From Nitrospirota bacterium (lineage in GTDB: Bacteria; Nitrospirota; Leptospirillia; Leptospirillales; Leptospirillaceae): 59,150 nucleotides of DNA. Both the position numbers and the translations under genes were made by a program. The DNA lies in NCBI GenBank assembly GCA_021826965.1, contig JAKAYA010000010.1, positions 1-59,150 of the forward strand, given 5' to 3'. A model generated the notes under the pieces. It did not search any database and was not told where the DNA came from. It was given only the letters and a program-made list of their open reading frames with translations. Positions 35,552-45,553 of the stretch are shown here, one piece after another. Every line of letters begins with the position of its first letter. The stretch's first letter is position 1.

Positions 35552-36426
35552 GAAAGGAAATCGAGCCGAATGGGCGCATCCGGTGAAGAATGCGTCAGCG
35601 CACCTACAGAAATGACGTCGATGTCCAGACGGGCCAGTTCGTCAATTCGCTCCAGTGTCACCCCCCCCGAAACTTCGAGCACAAGCGCCGGATTCAGGAG
35701 ACGCAAACGGGGAACCAGTTTTTCGAGAAGGTCCGTGGGCATGTTGTCCAGGAGTAGGATATCGGCTCCTTCCTGTGCCCCTTCCAAAGCCTGATGGATC
35801 GTGTCAACTTCCAGTTCGATGCGAAGAGGGTGCGGAGCATTTTTGCGGGCCCTTTCCAGCGCCGACTTGACCCCTCCGACGGCAACCAGATGGTTGTCTT
35901 TGATGAGGAGACCATCATCCAGGGCAAACCGGTGGTTGAATCCACCTCCGGTGCGCACGGCATATTTCTGAAAATACCGGAGTCCCGGCAACGTCTTCCG
36001 CGTTTCGACCACCCGAAGAGGACGCAATCCCGGCGGTCTCGCCCCGGCAACCCTTTCGACATACCGGGACACCAAAAAGGCGATGCCCGAAAGATGCTTG
36101 AGAAGGTTGAGCGCCAGTCTCTCTCCGGTCAAAAGAGCTTCCAGTCGACATTCGATTCTCCCCAGGACAGCCCCGTCATCGTATGGGTCCCCTTCTTCGA
36201 CATTCCAGAGAAAGTTCGCCCCGGGATCCAACCGGGAAAAGACACACTCCACAAAAGGAATGCCACAAATAAGCCCGGCGCTCTCTGCCACGAGATCGCC
36301 ACACTGCCGGCGTGCCCGCTCAGAGGGTCCGAACAAAGACAAGGTTGTCACATCTCCCCGTCCGACATCTTCTGCCAAAAACGAGGCGATCGCGTCCCGG
36401 ACAAGAGGGTCGAAGAGTTCCGTCAC
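35548..36426 (-). CDS. nadC: Quinolinate phosphoribosyltransferase, NadC
   Basis: 292 residues. It converts quinolinate and PRPP to nicotinate mononucleotide in NAD synthesis. Seen are LNLLKHLSGIAF, RVVETRKTLPGLRYFQKYAVRTGGG-type active-site sequence with Arg/Lys residues, HRFALDDGLLIKDNH, ELEVD, and LEVSGGV near the C-terminus. GTG at 36426 overlaps the valS stop (GTGA). nadC, birA and the coaX-like gene form a cofactor trio. Confidence 0.95.
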   Translation of the reverse strand: MTELFDPLVRDAIASFLAEDVGRGDVTTLSLFGPSERARRQCGDLVAESAGLICGIPFVECVFSRLDPGANFLWNVEEGDPYDDGAVLGRIECRLEALLTGERLALNLLKHLSGIAFLVSRYVERVAGARPPGLRPLRVVETRKTLPGLRYFQKYAVRTGGGFNHRFALDDGLLIKDNHLVAVGGVKSALERARKNAPHPLRIELEVDTIHQALEGAQEGADILLLDNMPTDLLEKLVPRLRLLNPALVLEVSGGVTLERIDELARLDIDVISVGALTHSSPDAPIRLDFLS

Positions 36427-39119
36427 CTTTTCTCCCCCTTTTCGAGCATCCGGCGCACCTGAGCCAGGGCCGAGTCGAGCCCCTGTACCTCCTCGCCGGC
36501 TTCTTCAAGAAGCCGTTCGTCCTTTTCAATAACGTCCGGAGGAGCCTTTTCCCGAAACTCGCGACTTTTGAGCCGGGCCAGGACGCTCGCCCTTTTCTGG
36601 TTCAGTTTCTCGAGTTCCTGGGTAAGGCGTCTTTCTTCGTCGGCCAGATTGACGATACCGTCGAGATCCAGGAAAAGAGCCCCGTCCGTGAAGGGGATCC
36701 GGATACCGGAGAGGGGTTCGGGTTCACCTTCCCGAATCGGGGAAAGGGAGAGACGGGCCATCCGGGAAAGAAACGCAAGATGGCGTTCGTAGCGCTCACC
36801 ATATCCTTGTCCCACAACGAGTTCTCCCCGGAGCTCCATGGCAGGACTCAGTTTCAACTGGCTTCGCATCTGCCGTACGTCCCCGACAAGCGCCATCATC
36901 GCCTCAAACTCCCGGACGGCCCCGGAAGCCTTCGACAACCCCGTGGGAAAATCTGGAAAGGTCTGCATTTCCAGCGGCGACTCACCCGGATAGAGAACTT
37001 CCCATAGTTCGCCGGTTACAAACGGCATGACCGGATGGGCCATCCGGAGAAGCACGGAACCGGTGAAACGCAGGACCCTCACGGTTTCCCTTTTTTCGGG
37101 ATCGTCGTCCGGACGGTCCAGAACCGACTTGGATGCTTCAATGAACCAGTCGCAGTAGAGATGCCAGGTAAAATGGTACAGGGTGTTCGCGGCTTCGTCG
37201 AAACGATACGCGGAAAAATAGCGGCGCATGTCGGCCACCGCCTGGGAAAGGCAGGCCATAATCCACCTGTTCGCCGGCCCCTGAAGAGCCTCCACATCGA
37301 CCTCGGGGATATGGGTCTCTCCGGGAGCAAACCGCTCGACATAGCGAAAGGCGTTCCAGATCTTGGAAACAAAGTTCCGGAAACCTTCGACCCGTTCGGT
37401 GGACAGCCGGATATCGCGGCCGGGAGAAGCCATGTGGACCAGCGTCATCCGGAAAGCATCCGTCCCATAGCGATCCATGATTTCGAGGGGGTCGACCACG
37501 TTGCCCTTGCTCTTGGTCATTTTTTGTCCAAACTGGTCACGGACAAGAGCATGGATATAGACATCCCGAAAGGGGGGTTTTCCGGTGAAATGGTACCCCA
37601 TCATGACCATACGGGCTACCCAGAAGAAAAGAATGTCAAAACCCGTCACCAAAAGGGATGTCGGATAGAACCGTTCGAGGTCCGGCGTTTCGTTCGGCCA
37701 GCCCAGGGTGACGAAAGGCCACAAGGCAGAAGAAAACCATGTGTCGAGGACATCCGGGTCCGCCACGAGCTCGTCCGACTGGCATCGGGAACACCGGTCC
37801 GGTCTCGACAGATCGACGACCGTTTCCCGGCAATTCGCGCAATGCCAAGCCGGAATCGGATGTCCCCACCAGATTTGGCGGGAAACGCACCAGTCCCGGA
37901 TGTTTTCCAGCCAGTCGTAATAGGTGTTTTTCCAGCCGTCGGGAAAGAACCGGATTTCCCCTTCCCGGACCGCTTCGATTGCAGGTTTTGCAAGGTCCTT
38001 CATGCGAACAAACCATTGCAGCGAAAGAGCCGGCTCGACAACGGTCTGGCATCGGTAACAAACGCCAAGGGAGGACGGAGCGGCTTCCTCCTTCTCCAGG
38101 AATCCCCTTGCCGACAATTCGTCTACCATCTTTTCCCGGGCGTCTTCCCGCGACAGACCCTTCAGAGGTCCGGCCTTCTCATTCATGCGACCCTCCCGGT
38201 CGATGATTTCCAGCGGGGAAAGACCGTGGCGGCTGGCGATTTCCCAGTCTGCCATGGAATGAGAGGGGGTAATCTTCAGGACGCCCGTTCCGAAAGCAGG
38301 ATCGACCGCTGCGTCGGCGATGACCGGGATTTCCCGCTGAATGAGGGGGACGAAGACCTTCCTCCCGATCCAAGAACGATATCGGGCGTCATCCGGATGC
38401 ACTGCAAGTGCCTGATCGGCAAAGATCGTCTCCGGGCGTGTCGTCGCAACCACAAGACTCTGGTCCCTGCCTGGCGACTCCCCGTACCGGACGTAATAAA
38501 GTGTCCCGGTTTTCTCGACATAGGCCACTTCAACATCGGAAAGAGCGGTCAGACATCGGGGACACCAGTGAATCATCCGCTCTCCGCGATAGAGGAAGCC
38601 TTCCCGATAAAGTCGGACAAAAACCTCCGTCACAGCGCGCGAAAATCCCTCGTCCATCGTGAAACGTTCGTGATCCCAGGACAAGGAGGCCCCCAGACGG
38701 GTGATCTGGTCCAGAATGCCCGACTTGATGGAGTCTTTCCATTCCCAGACGCGCGTCACGAATTCCTCTCGCGTCAAAGTCCGAAGCGGAATCCCCTCTT
38801 TCGCAAGCTGCCGTTCGACAACATTCTGGGTGGCGATGCCCGCATGATCTGTCCCGGGAATCCACAGAACATCCTGTCCTTCCATCTTCCGGAATCGGGC
38901 AACGACATCCTGGAGAGTGATGTTCAGGGCATGCCCCATGTGGAGACGGCCGGTAATGTTTGGAGGAGGGATGACCATGGAAAATGATTTGGCCTCCGGC
39001 CGGGATACGCGGACCTTCCGGGCAGATGAGGCAAGCCATTTCCGTTCGGTCAGGGACGGTTCGTACGTCTTCGGGATCCGTTCAATCGTTTTTTCTGCGG
39101 GTTCTTGTGGGTCGCTCAC
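36423..39119 (-). CDS. valS: Valyl-tRNA synthetase
   Basis: 898 residues. Class I motifs: PPPNITGRLHMGHALN (HIGH type) near the N-terminus and KMTKSKGNVVDP (KMSKS type). The editing domain lies between (VATTRPETIFADQALAVHP) and a C-terminal coiled coil (about 840-895) matches ValS. GTG at 39119 is preferred because AAGGA lies just upstream; a GTG at 39158 has no ribosome site. It follows mltG by 50 bases. Confidence 0.96.
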   Translation of the reverse strand: MSDPQEPAEKTIERIPKTYEPSLTERKWLASSARKVRVSRPEAKSFSMVIPPPNITGRLHMGHALNITLQDVVARFRKMEGQDVLWIPGTDHAGIATQNVVERQLAKEGIPLRTLTREEFVTRVWEWKDSIKSGILDQITRLGASLSWDHERFTMDEGFSRAVTEVFVRLYREGFLYRGERMIHWCPRCLTALSDVEVAYVEKTGTLYYVRYGESPGRDQSLVVATTRPETIFADQALAVHPDDARYRSWIGRKVFVPLIQREIPVIADAAVDPAFGTGVLKITPSHSMADWEIASRHGLSPLEIIDREGRMNEKAGPLKGLSREDAREKMVDELSARGFLEKEEAAPSSLGVCYRCQTVVEPALSLQWFVRMKDLAKPAIEAVREGEIRFFPDGWKNTYYDWLENIRDWCVSRQIWWGHPIPAWHCANCRETVVDLSRPDRCSRCQSDELVADPDVLDTWFSSALWPFVTLGWPNETPDLERFYPTSLLVTGFDILFFWVARMVMMGYHFTGKPPFRDVYIHALVRDQFGQKMTKSKGNVVDPLEIMDRYGTDAFRMTLVHMASPGRDIRLSTERVEGFRNFVSKIWNAFRYVERFAPGETHIPEVDVEALQGPANRWIMACLSQAVADMRRYFSAYRFDEAANTLYHFTWHLYCDWFIEASKSVLDRPDDDPEKRETVRVLRFTGSVLLRMAHPVMPFVTGELWEVLYPGESPLEMQTFPDFPTGLSKASGAVREFEAMMALVGDVRQMRSQLKLSPAMELRGELVVGQGYGERYERHLAFLSRMARLSLSPIREGEPEPLSGIRIPFTDGALFLDLDGIVNLADEERRLTQELEKLNQKRASVLARLKSREFREKAPPDVIEKDERLLEEAGEEVQGLDSALAQVRRMLEKGEKR

Positions 39120-39169
39120 AATTTCCTTCCTGTCTGTCGAAAAAGAGTTCCTCTCCACCAGAGGGAAAA

Positions 39170-40195
39170 CTACTCCCCTCTGATCACTTTCCGTATGGCC
39201 CTGTCCTGACCGTCCAGAGTATCGGAATAGATCTGGCTGCCATGTTTGTCCGAAACGAAATACAGATAGGAAACAGGTTGGGGGTTCAGAACGGCCTGCA
39301 AGGCCTCCTTGCCGGGGTTGTCGATAGGGGTGGGTGGCAGCCCATGATACCTGTAAGTATTATAGGGGGAGTCGATTCTGAGATCCCGGGAATGCAGTTT
39401 GCGCCTGCCGTTCAACGCATAAATGACAGTCGGATCGCTTTGCAGTTTCATGTGCTGCTTCAAACGATTGATGAAAATGGACGCCACAATGGCCATGTCC
39501 TTCGGGTGGCCCGTCTCCTTCTGGACGATCGACGCCAGCGTCACAAGATCCTTCTCAGAAAAGACCGGTGGATGGGGAGATTGTTTACGGATCGTCTGGA
39601 ACACTGTCCGGAAGCGGGAGATCATCATCTGAAAGACGTCTTTCACATTGGCCTCTTTCGGAAGAAAGTACGTATCCGGAAACAGGAAGCCTTCCACGGA
39701 AGTCGAAGGGATATTTTCTTCCCTCAAGAAGACGGGATCGGATGACAAAGCCAGAATTTCCTGTTCCGTTCCGATGCCCAGACGTGCCATCCTTCGCGCG
39801 ACCTGAGCCATCGTGAAACCTTCCGGAACCGTCAAACGATAGAAATACTTTTGTCCGTTGTGCAGATCGTACAGGACCTTGAATGGCGACATCTCCGGAG
39901 AAATCTCGTATACCCCCGCATGGATGTTCGTGTCGATTCCCAGAAGGTCTCCCCAGAAAACCAGTGTTTCCGGATAATCCGTCACTCCGATTTTGGCCAA
40001 GTCAAAAACCACCGAACGAAAAGTTGCGCCGGGCAGCACATGGAAGACGATCGTGGAAGAGGGTCCGGTTGAACGGTGCAAAAACGCCCTTTCGTTCCAG
40101 AACAACAGGAAGATCAATACCAGAATGCCGGCAACAAGAGATGTCTTCCTGCGCTTCGACATGTTCAAGAGCTTCCACAGCGGATTTCCAGTCAC
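39170..40195 (-). CDS. mltG: Endolytic murein transglycosylase MltG
   Basis: 341 residues. One N-terminal membrane helix (about 18-35), a LysM-like subdomain, and the YceG catalytic domain with ASIVQKETG (catalytic Glu), SDPTVIYAL, SPYNTYRYHGLPPTPI and FVSDKHG. It cuts nascent glycan strands and sets their length. GTG at 40195 follows GGAGGAGAACC. ruvX is 17 bases upstream; the ruvX-mltG pair is common. Confidence 0.95.
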   Translation of the reverse strand: MTGNPLWKLLNMSKRRKTSLVAGILVLIFLLFWNERAFLHRSTGPSSTIVFHVLPGATFRSVVFDLAKIGVTDYPETLVFWGDLLGIDTNIHAGVYEISPEMSPFKVLYDLHNGQKYFYRLTVPEGFTMAQVARRMARLGIGTEQEILALSSDPVFLREENIPSTSVEGFLFPDTYFLPKEANVKDVFQMMISRFRTVFQTIRKQSPHPPVFSEKDLVTLASIVQKETGHPKDMAIVASIFINRLKQHMKLQSDPTVIYALNGRRKLHSRDLRIDSPYNTYRYHGLPPTPIDNPGKEALQAVLNPQPVSYLYFVSDKHGSQIYSDTLDGQDRAIRKVIRGE

Positions 40196-40212
40196 GCTCC
40201 GGTTCTCCTCCC

Positions 40213-40740
40213 TTAGGGTTGTTCGCCGGACCGTATTTGTCGGCTGTTGATGCGTTCATCCAAAAAACTCTGGAGGATCAGCGCCGCTGAATAATGGTCG
40301 ATCGGGTCTCTGGATCTTTTCGGTCGGCGGTGAGAGATTCCTCGCCCCGCCCCGACTGTCCTTTGAAAGGCGTCGCTCGTCAACCCCTCGTCCCATAAAA
40401 AGACAGGGCAACCGGTCAGAGAACGAAGCAATCGCCCGTATTCGACAAAGATAAAGGATTTTGGATTGGGATCTCCGCTCAGGTGATACCAGGGAACCCC
40501 GAAAACAATCCCTTTGACATCCTTTTGAGCGCAGAGCTGCCGGATTGGTCCTCCGGACCCGGGAGGGATCCGGAAGGGAGGCTTAAAAGAACAGGGGTTC
40601 CGGATCACACCCACCGGCTCGGAGAAACGCAGGGATCCATCCGAAATCGCAAGACCGATCCGGGATTCACCCCAGTCGATACCCAGAAGGGGGGCTTCCC
40701 AGATCAGAGGATAGTCGTCTCCCTGTGTTTCGCCGTTCAC
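40213..40740 (-). CDS. ruvX: RuvX/YqgF Holliday-junction resolvase-like protein
   Basis: 175 residues. RNase H-like fold: LLGIDWGESRIGLAISD with the first catalytic Asp, FSEPVGVIR, IVFGVPWYHLSG, and a late DHYSAALILQSFLD with the last Asp. The usual DER triad region reads DEGLTS, losing the Arg. GTG at 40740 has AGGGG 7 bases upstream and removes an unconserved N-terminal extension. Members act in pre-16S rRNA processing (YqgF) or junction cleavage. Confidence 0.9.
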   Translation of the reverse strand: MNGETQGDDYPLIWEAPLLGIDWGESRIGLAISDGSLRFSEPVGVIRNPCSFKPPFRIPPGSGGPIRQLCAQKDVKGIVFGVPWYHLSGDPNPKSFIFVEYGRLLRSLTGCPVFLWDEGLTSDAFQRTVGAGRGISHRRPKRSRDPIDHYSAALILQSFLDERINSRQIRSGEQP

Positions 40741-40756
40741 CCGAATGCCCCTGAGA

Positions 40757-41041
40757 TCAGGGCTTCCCGTCTTTGCCAGGCGTATTTTTGCGGTCCCATT
40801 CCCGACGTAAGGCTTCCAGATCATCTTTCGTCGCGATATTCATGGCATGAAGCGTTTTTTCAATCCAGGGCGTCGCCATCTTTTGACCGGAATCCCATTC
40901 CTGGCCAAAAGCCTTGTGGATGACTTTAGCAAAGGGTCCGTTGTTTTTTTCTCCCTTTTCGACAAATTCCCGCGACTGATCCCGGATAGTCTCCAGAAAA
41001 CCGATAGTCCCGTTCAGAACATTGCCGATCAACTGTTTCAT
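40757..41041 (-). CDS. Small phasin-like helical protein
   Basis: 94 residues, mostly amphipathic helix. It resembles short phasin or PHA-granule-type proteins only in general make-up: an N-terminal helix (IGNVLNGTIGFLETIRDQSR), a middle segment, and a C-terminal NIATKDDLEALRREWDRK. No catalytic motif. ATG at 41041 overlaps the alaS stop (ATGA) and has GGAGG 5 bases upstream, so synthesis is coupled to alaS. The next gene is ruvX. Function unknown. Confidence 0.7.
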   Translation of the reverse strand: MKQLIGNVLNGTIGFLETIRDQSREFVEKGEKNNGPFAKVIHKAFGQEWDSGQKMATPWIEKTLHAMNIATKDDLEALRREWDRKNTPGKDGKP

Positions 41042-43713
41042 CCTATCCTCCCGGAAAGAGGTCCCGTCATGTGGAAACGGGACCGGAAAGCTTCTTCCAA
41101 CCGATTCTTTGCAGATTGAAGAAAATTCGCAACATTTTCTGGCTTCGGACCTCCCCCTTCTGCCCAGGAAGGTTTTCCTCCCCCCCGGCCACCCACATCC
41201 GCGGCGAGGGTCTTGACCCACGAAGAAATCGGAAAAGTCTCTCCCAAGTCTGGGGAGGTCCATCCGAGAAAGGCCAGTTTATCGACACTTTCTCCGATCA
41301 GAAGAACCGCTCCGGACGTGATCCCGGCTTTGATCGCGTCCATGCGAACCCGAAGTTCCCGCGGATCGTCAAGCACAAAATGCATGACCACCAGACGATG
41401 ACCTTCCACCTCGAGAAATTCCTTTCGGGAATGTTTTTCTTCCAGTGCAAACAGGCGCGCCTTCAGGGACTGAATCTCCTTCTGAAAAACCGCGTTTTCC
41501 CGAAGAATGAAACGGACTTTTTCCTCCAGGGGGGTCGTTCCCGCCTCCAGAAGACCCCGGATATCTTTGAGCTCCTGTCTCCATGCGACCGATTTCTGGT
41601 AGGCCAAGGGGCCTGAAATCGCTTCGATACGCCGGATTCCGGCTGCCACCCCGGTTTCCTGAAGGATAAGGAACGATCCGATCTGGCCCGTGGACCGGAC
41701 ATGCGTCCCTCCGCAGAGTTCGACCGAGGTTCCCGGAACCTGAACGACCCGGACACGATCCCCGTACTTCTCGTCAAAGAAAGCAAGCGCTCCCATGTCG
41801 AGGGCCTTGCTTTTTTCCATTTCGCGGGCATCTACTGCCGCATTCCGAAAGATCCATCCATTAACCAGCGCTTCCACTGCCAGAAGGTTTTCAGGTGAGA
41901 CCGGCTGGGGATAAGTGAAGTCAAACCGCAGGCGGTCCGGTGAAACAAGCGATCCGGCCTGTCGAACCTGGTCGCCAAGAACCGTCCGCAAGGCGGCGTG
42001 CAGAAGATGTGTTGCCGTATGATGGCGCTCTGCCCCCTGACGCGCCTCTTCATCCACATGCTGGTCCACGGTCTCCCCGACGGCCACCTTGCCCGAAACA
42101 ACTTTTCCGGTCAAAACGATCCAGCCGGGATATGGCTTTTTTGCTCCCCGAACCCGGATATAACCAAATGGCCCGATGAGATCGCCCACATCGCCGACCT
42201 GCCCCCCTCCTTCCGGGTAAAACACGGTCTTGTCGAGGACCACCAGGACGTCTTCGCCTGCATGAACTTCCTTCACCTCGTTTTTCCCGTTCAAAAGCAG
42301 GACGACATCTCCCTGAAGAGAACTCTTTTCATATCCATGAAATTCCACCGCTCTCGGGAGCCTGTCGGAAGAGAGAGGAAATTCTTCCTTTTTCCCCGTC
42401 CAGGAAGAACGGCCTCTTTCCCGCTGTTCCTCCATCTTCTCTTCAAACCCCTTGTAATCCAGAAGGATCCCTTGCATGCGCGCCGCGTCCTCGACGATAT
42501 CGAGGGGAAACCCGTGCGTGTCATGCAAAAGAAACAGCATTTCTCCAGGAAACACTTTTTCCTGTTTTTTCTCGAGCGTTCGAAGCATTTCCTGTACGAG
42601 CGGAAGACCCGATTCGAGGGTCTGGTGAAAACGACCTTCCTCCATGCGCAAGACGTCCTGGACCCGGGACAGGGATGTCCCGATTTCCGGATAAGGTTTT
42701 TCCATCATCCGCGCGACGCTTTCCGCCAGAACCGGAAGAATCGGATGAGGCAGTCCCAGCTCTCTTCCGAACAGAAGAGCACGGCGAATGATCCTGCGAA
42801 GGACGTGTCCCCGTCCTTCGTTGGAAGGAGCAATCCCTTCATGGAGCAAAAAAACCGAAGACCGGAGATGATCGGCGACAACCCTGTAGGCATGGTCCAG
42901 ACTTCCCTGCCCCTCTTCGTAGGGAACCCGGGAATGACTCTGGATCGTCCGGATGAGGGGCATGAACAGGTCTGTTTCAAAGTTGCTGTGCTTCCCCTGA
43001 ACGACGGCGCTCAACCGTTCGAGACCCATTCCTGTATCGATCGATGGGCGCGGGAGAGGGCTCAAGACCCCATCCGCGTTTCGGTCGTACTGCATGAAAA
43101 CCAGGTTCCAGATCTCGAGATACCGGTCACAGTCGCATCCAACCTTGCAATCGGGAGACCCGCAGGAAAATTCTTCCCCCTGATCGACGAGAATTTCCGA
43201 ACAGGGTCCGCAGGGCCCCGTGTCACCCATCTGCCAGAAGTTGTCTTTTTCTCCGAGCCGGACAATCCTTTCGGGAAGAATGTCCGTCACCTCTCGCCAG
43301 AGATGCTCTGCCTCGTCGTCTTCCCGGTAAACCGTCACCCAGAGATGACGACGGTCCATCCCCAATTCCCGCGTCAGGAAATTCCACGCAAAAGAAATCG
43401 CATCCCGTTTAAAATAATCCCCGAACGAAAAGTTCCCCATCATTTCAAAAAACGTGTGATGACGGCGCGTGAAACCGACCCGGTCCAGATCGTTGTGCTT
43501 CCCTCCGGCGCGCACACATTTCTGGATCGACACGGCCCGCTTCCGGGACGTTTTCTCAGCCCCCAGGAAAATATCCTTGAAGGGAACCATGCCGGCATTG
43601 GTAAAGAGAAGGGTGGGGTCTCCCGCCGGAATGAGGGAGGCCGACGGAACGACGTCATGACCGCTGGCATTAAAATACAACAGGAATTTTTGTCTCAACT
43701 CCCAGGAATCCAT
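41038..43713 (-). CDS. alaS: Alanyl-tRNA synthetase
   Basis: 891 residues. The class II core begins ELRQKFLLYFNASGHDVVPS and includes RHHTFFEMMGNFSFGDYF. The editing domain has HHTATHLLHAALR and the zinc motif CGGTHVRSTGQIG, followed by a C-terminal oligomerisation/C-Ala region ending in AADVGGRGGGKPSWAEGGG. It charges tRNA-Ala. It follows recA by 91 bases, a pairing common in bacteria. Confidence 0.96.
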   Translation of the reverse strand: MDSWELRQKFLLYFNASGHDVVPSASLIPAGDPTLLFTNAGMVPFKDIFLGAEKTSRKRAVSIQKCVRAGGKHNDLDRVGFTRRHHTFFEMMGNFSFGDYFKRDAISFAWNFLTRELGMDRRHLWVTVYREDDEAEHLWREVTDILPERIVRLGEKDNFWQMGDTGPCGPCSEILVDQGEEFSCGSPDCKVGCDCDRYLEIWNLVFMQYDRNADGVLSPLPRPSIDTGMGLERLSAVVQGKHSNFETDLFMPLIRTIQSHSRVPYEEGQGSLDHAYRVVADHLRSSVFLLHEGIAPSNEGRGHVLRRIIRRALLFGRELGLPHPILPVLAESVARMMEKPYPEIGTSLSRVQDVLRMEEGRFHQTLESGLPLVQEMLRTLEKKQEKVFPGEMLFLLHDTHGFPLDIVEDAARMQGILLDYKGFEEKMEEQRERGRSSWTGKKEEFPLSSDRLPRAVEFHGYEKSSLQGDVVLLLNGKNEVKEVHAGEDVLVVLDKTVFYPEGGGQVGDVGDLIGPFGYIRVRGAKKPYPGWIVLTGKVVSGKVAVGETVDQHVDEEARQGAERHHTATHLLHAALRTVLGDQVRQAGSLVSPDRLRFDFTYPQPVSPENLLAVEALVNGWIFRNAAVDAREMEKSKALDMGALAFFDEKYGDRVRVVQVPGTSVELCGGTHVRSTGQIGSFLILQETGVAAGIRRIEAISGPLAYQKSVAWRQELKDIRGLLEAGTTPLEEKVRFILRENAVFQKEIQSLKARLFALEEKHSRKEFLEVEGHRLVVMHFVLDDPRELRVRMDAIKAGITSGAVLLIGESVDKLAFLGWTSPDLGETFPISSWVKTLAADVGGRGGGKPSWAEGGGPKPENVANFLQSAKNRLEEAFRSRFHMTGPLSGRIG

Positions 43714-43746
43714 TCAATCTCCGGACAGTGTTTTCAAGCCAGAAGG

Positions 43747-43767
43747 AAAAAACCTCTCCGCTGGAGA
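43747..43767 (-). terminator. Possible weak terminator after recA
   Basis: On the minus strand TCTCC-AGC-GGAGA (5-bp stem) is followed by GG and six T. It lies 38 bases after the recA stop and 34 before alaS. The short stem suggests at best partial termination between the two genes. Confidence 0.45.
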
Positions 43768-43804
43768 TTCTTTTCCTAACCTTATTTCAAAAACGTCCAT
43801 TGCA

Positions 43805-44893
43805 TCAGTCTCCGGACGAAACCGCCGCTTCCTTCCCCTTGCGGGAAGCCGGAGGAGAAGGAGGAGCAGGTGACGTCTCGGACGGAGGAGACGCGGGACG
43901 AAGCTTGGACCGGATTTGCTGCTCAATCCGTTTTGAGGCTTCAGGGTGATTCTTCAGATAGAGCTTGACCGCTTCCTTGCCTTGTCCAAGCCGTTCGCTC
44001 CCCATCGAATACCAGGCCCCCGATTTTTCCAGAATGCCGTTGTCAACCCCGAGATCGATCAGCTCCCCGACCGTCGAAATTCCTTCATTGAAGGAAATGT
44101 CGAATTCCGCCTGGCGAAATGGCGGGGCCAGCTTGTTCTTGACCACCTTGACCCGGATCCGGTTGCCCAGTACCTGGTCACCTTCTTTGATCGATTCGAT
44201 CCGGCGGATATCCATCCGGATGGATGAGTAGAATTTGAGAGCGTTTCCACCCGTGGTCGTTTCCGGATTTCCGAACATGACACCGATCTTCATCCGGATC
44301 TGGTTGATGAACAGGACTGTGGTATGAGACTTCGAGATGGCGGAAGTCAGTTTCCGAAGAGCCTGGCTCATCAGCCTCGCCTGCAAACCGACATGCGCAT
44401 CGCCCATTTCCCCTTCCAGTTCGGCCCGCGGAACCAGTGCAGCGACCGAGTCAACGACGATCAGGTCGATACTTCCCGAACGAACCAGCGTTTCCGTAAT
44501 CTCGAGCGCCTGCTCTCCCGTATCCGGCTGGGCGATCAGGAGGTCTTCCGTCCGCACACCAAGTCTCTTGGCATACGACACGTCAAGCGCATGCTCCGCG
44601 TCGATGAAGGCGGCCACTCCACCTGTCTTGTGCACCTCGCTGATCGCATGGAGAGCCAGGGTCGTCTTTCCGGAAGATTCCGGACCATAGACCTCAACCA
44701 CCCTCCCGCGAGGATAGCCCCCGATCCCCAGAGCCATGTCGAGAGCCAGGGAACCGGACGGAATGACCGGAATGTTCTGTATGACTTGCTCCTTGCCCAA
44801 CCGCATGATCGAACCTTTGCCGAACTGCTTTTCAATCTGCGACAAGGCCAGATCCAACGATTTTTGTCGAGCCTGATCCCTCTCTTCTGCCAA
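43805..44893 (-). CDS. recA: Recombinase RecA
   Basis: 362 residues. TTG at 44893 is chosen because GGAGG lies 5 bases upstream; the GTG-type start at 44926 lacks a ribosome site. Seen: GKGSIMRLG, Walker [23 protein letters not shown], Walker [14 protein letters not shown]2 loop [22 protein letters not shown] split normally, and an acidic-poor, Pro/Ser-rich C-terminus. It is the strand-exchange protein and SOS co-protease. No LexA box was noticed in the 79 bases upstream. Confidence 0.97.
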   Translation of the reverse strand: MAEERDQARQKSLDLALSQIEKQFGKGSIMRLGKEQVIQNIPVIPSGSLALDMALGIGGYPRGRVVEVYGPESSGKTTLALHAISEVHKTGGVAAFIDAEHALDVSYAKRLGVRTEDLLIAQPDTGEQALEITETLVRSGSIDLIVVDSVAALVPRAELEGEMGDAHVGLQARLMSQALRKLTSAISKSHTTVLFINQIRMKIGVMFGNPETTTGGNALKFYSSIRMDIRRIESIKEGDQVLGNRIRVKVVKNKLAPPFRQAEFDISFNEGISTVGELIDLGVDNGILEKSGAWYSMGSERLGQGKEAVKLYLKNHPEASKRIEQQIRSKLRPASPPSETSPAPPSPPASRKGKEAAVSSGD

Positions 44894-44972
44894 GATTCCC
44901 TCCCTTATCACAACAAGTTTCCGCACTTGCCGATCGTCGCTGTCAGTCTTCCTGTGAAAAACCTTTCACGCA

Positions 44973-45533
44973 TCAATCTCCGCCAATGCGAGAAAGAGAC
45001 AGGTGCAAGGCAGGCAAAACGCGAAAGAATCCCGATGTCAGCACACCGGCCAATAAACCGGCAAGAATATCGTCCGCCATGATGCCTATACCACCGGTAA
45101 GTCGCTCTGCCCAGCGGATCGGTCCAGGCTTGAAAATATCCAGAATACGGAAAAAAAGAAAAGCGGTTAACCCATGAATGATATCATGCTCCGCCCATAA
45201 GAGCGAAATGAATTGCCCCACAAATTCATCCACCACGACGATACCAGGATCCCGAACACCCAAACGGGCGGAAAAACGTTCAGAAAAAACAGCCCCGATC
45301 ACAGATGCCACCGTCACCGCCACCGCCCCCACGAGCATAGGAGAAGGCGGTAGAAGTATCCAGACAATGAGGGCGACCATACTCCCCATCGTTCCGGGAG
45401 CCCATGGAAAATAGCCGACTCCGAAGAGAGTGCTGACCATCCTGTCCAGAACAGGGAGAACCTTGCTCACCCCCGGCACACTCCAAGAGCCCTTCGATAA
45501 TCGGAGAATTCGACGGGATCCTCTTGGCACCAT
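44973..45533 (-). CDS. pgpA: Phosphatidylglycerophosphatase A
   Basis: 186 residues as drawn. The family core is GVGYFPWAPGTMGSMVA, VVDEFVGQFISLL with conserved acidic residues, FFRILDIFKPGPI, and GIGIMADDILAGL; there are four membrane helices. It dephosphorylates phosphatidylglycerophosphate to phosphatidylglycerol. The start is uncertain: ATG at 45533, GTG at 45470 (GGAG 10 bases before) and ATG at 45440 are all possible; the conserved part begins near the last. pgpA-recA is a common order; cinA is missing between them. Confidence 0.9.
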   Translation of the reverse strand: MVPRGSRRILRLSKGSWSVPGVSKVLPVLDRMVSTLFGVGYFPWAPGTMGSMVALIVWILLPPSPMLVGAVAVTVASVIGAVFSERFSARLGVRDPGIVVVDEFVGQFISLLWAEHDIIHGLTAFLFFRILDIFKPGPIRWAERLTGGIGIMADDILAGLLAGVLTSGFFRVLPALHLSLSRIGGD

Positions 45534-45553
45534 CCCCGGCAGAAAAACATCTG

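Noticed and set aside
37035-38987. 650-codon open frame on the plus strand opposite valS
   Set aside because: It mirrors valS in the complementary frame, has no domain I recognise, and the sense strand encodes a complete ValS. High GC at third positions creates such shadows.
41998-43779. 593-codon open frame opposite alaS
   Set aside because: Antisense shadow of a complete alaS; Arg/His/Phe-rich composition without any motif.
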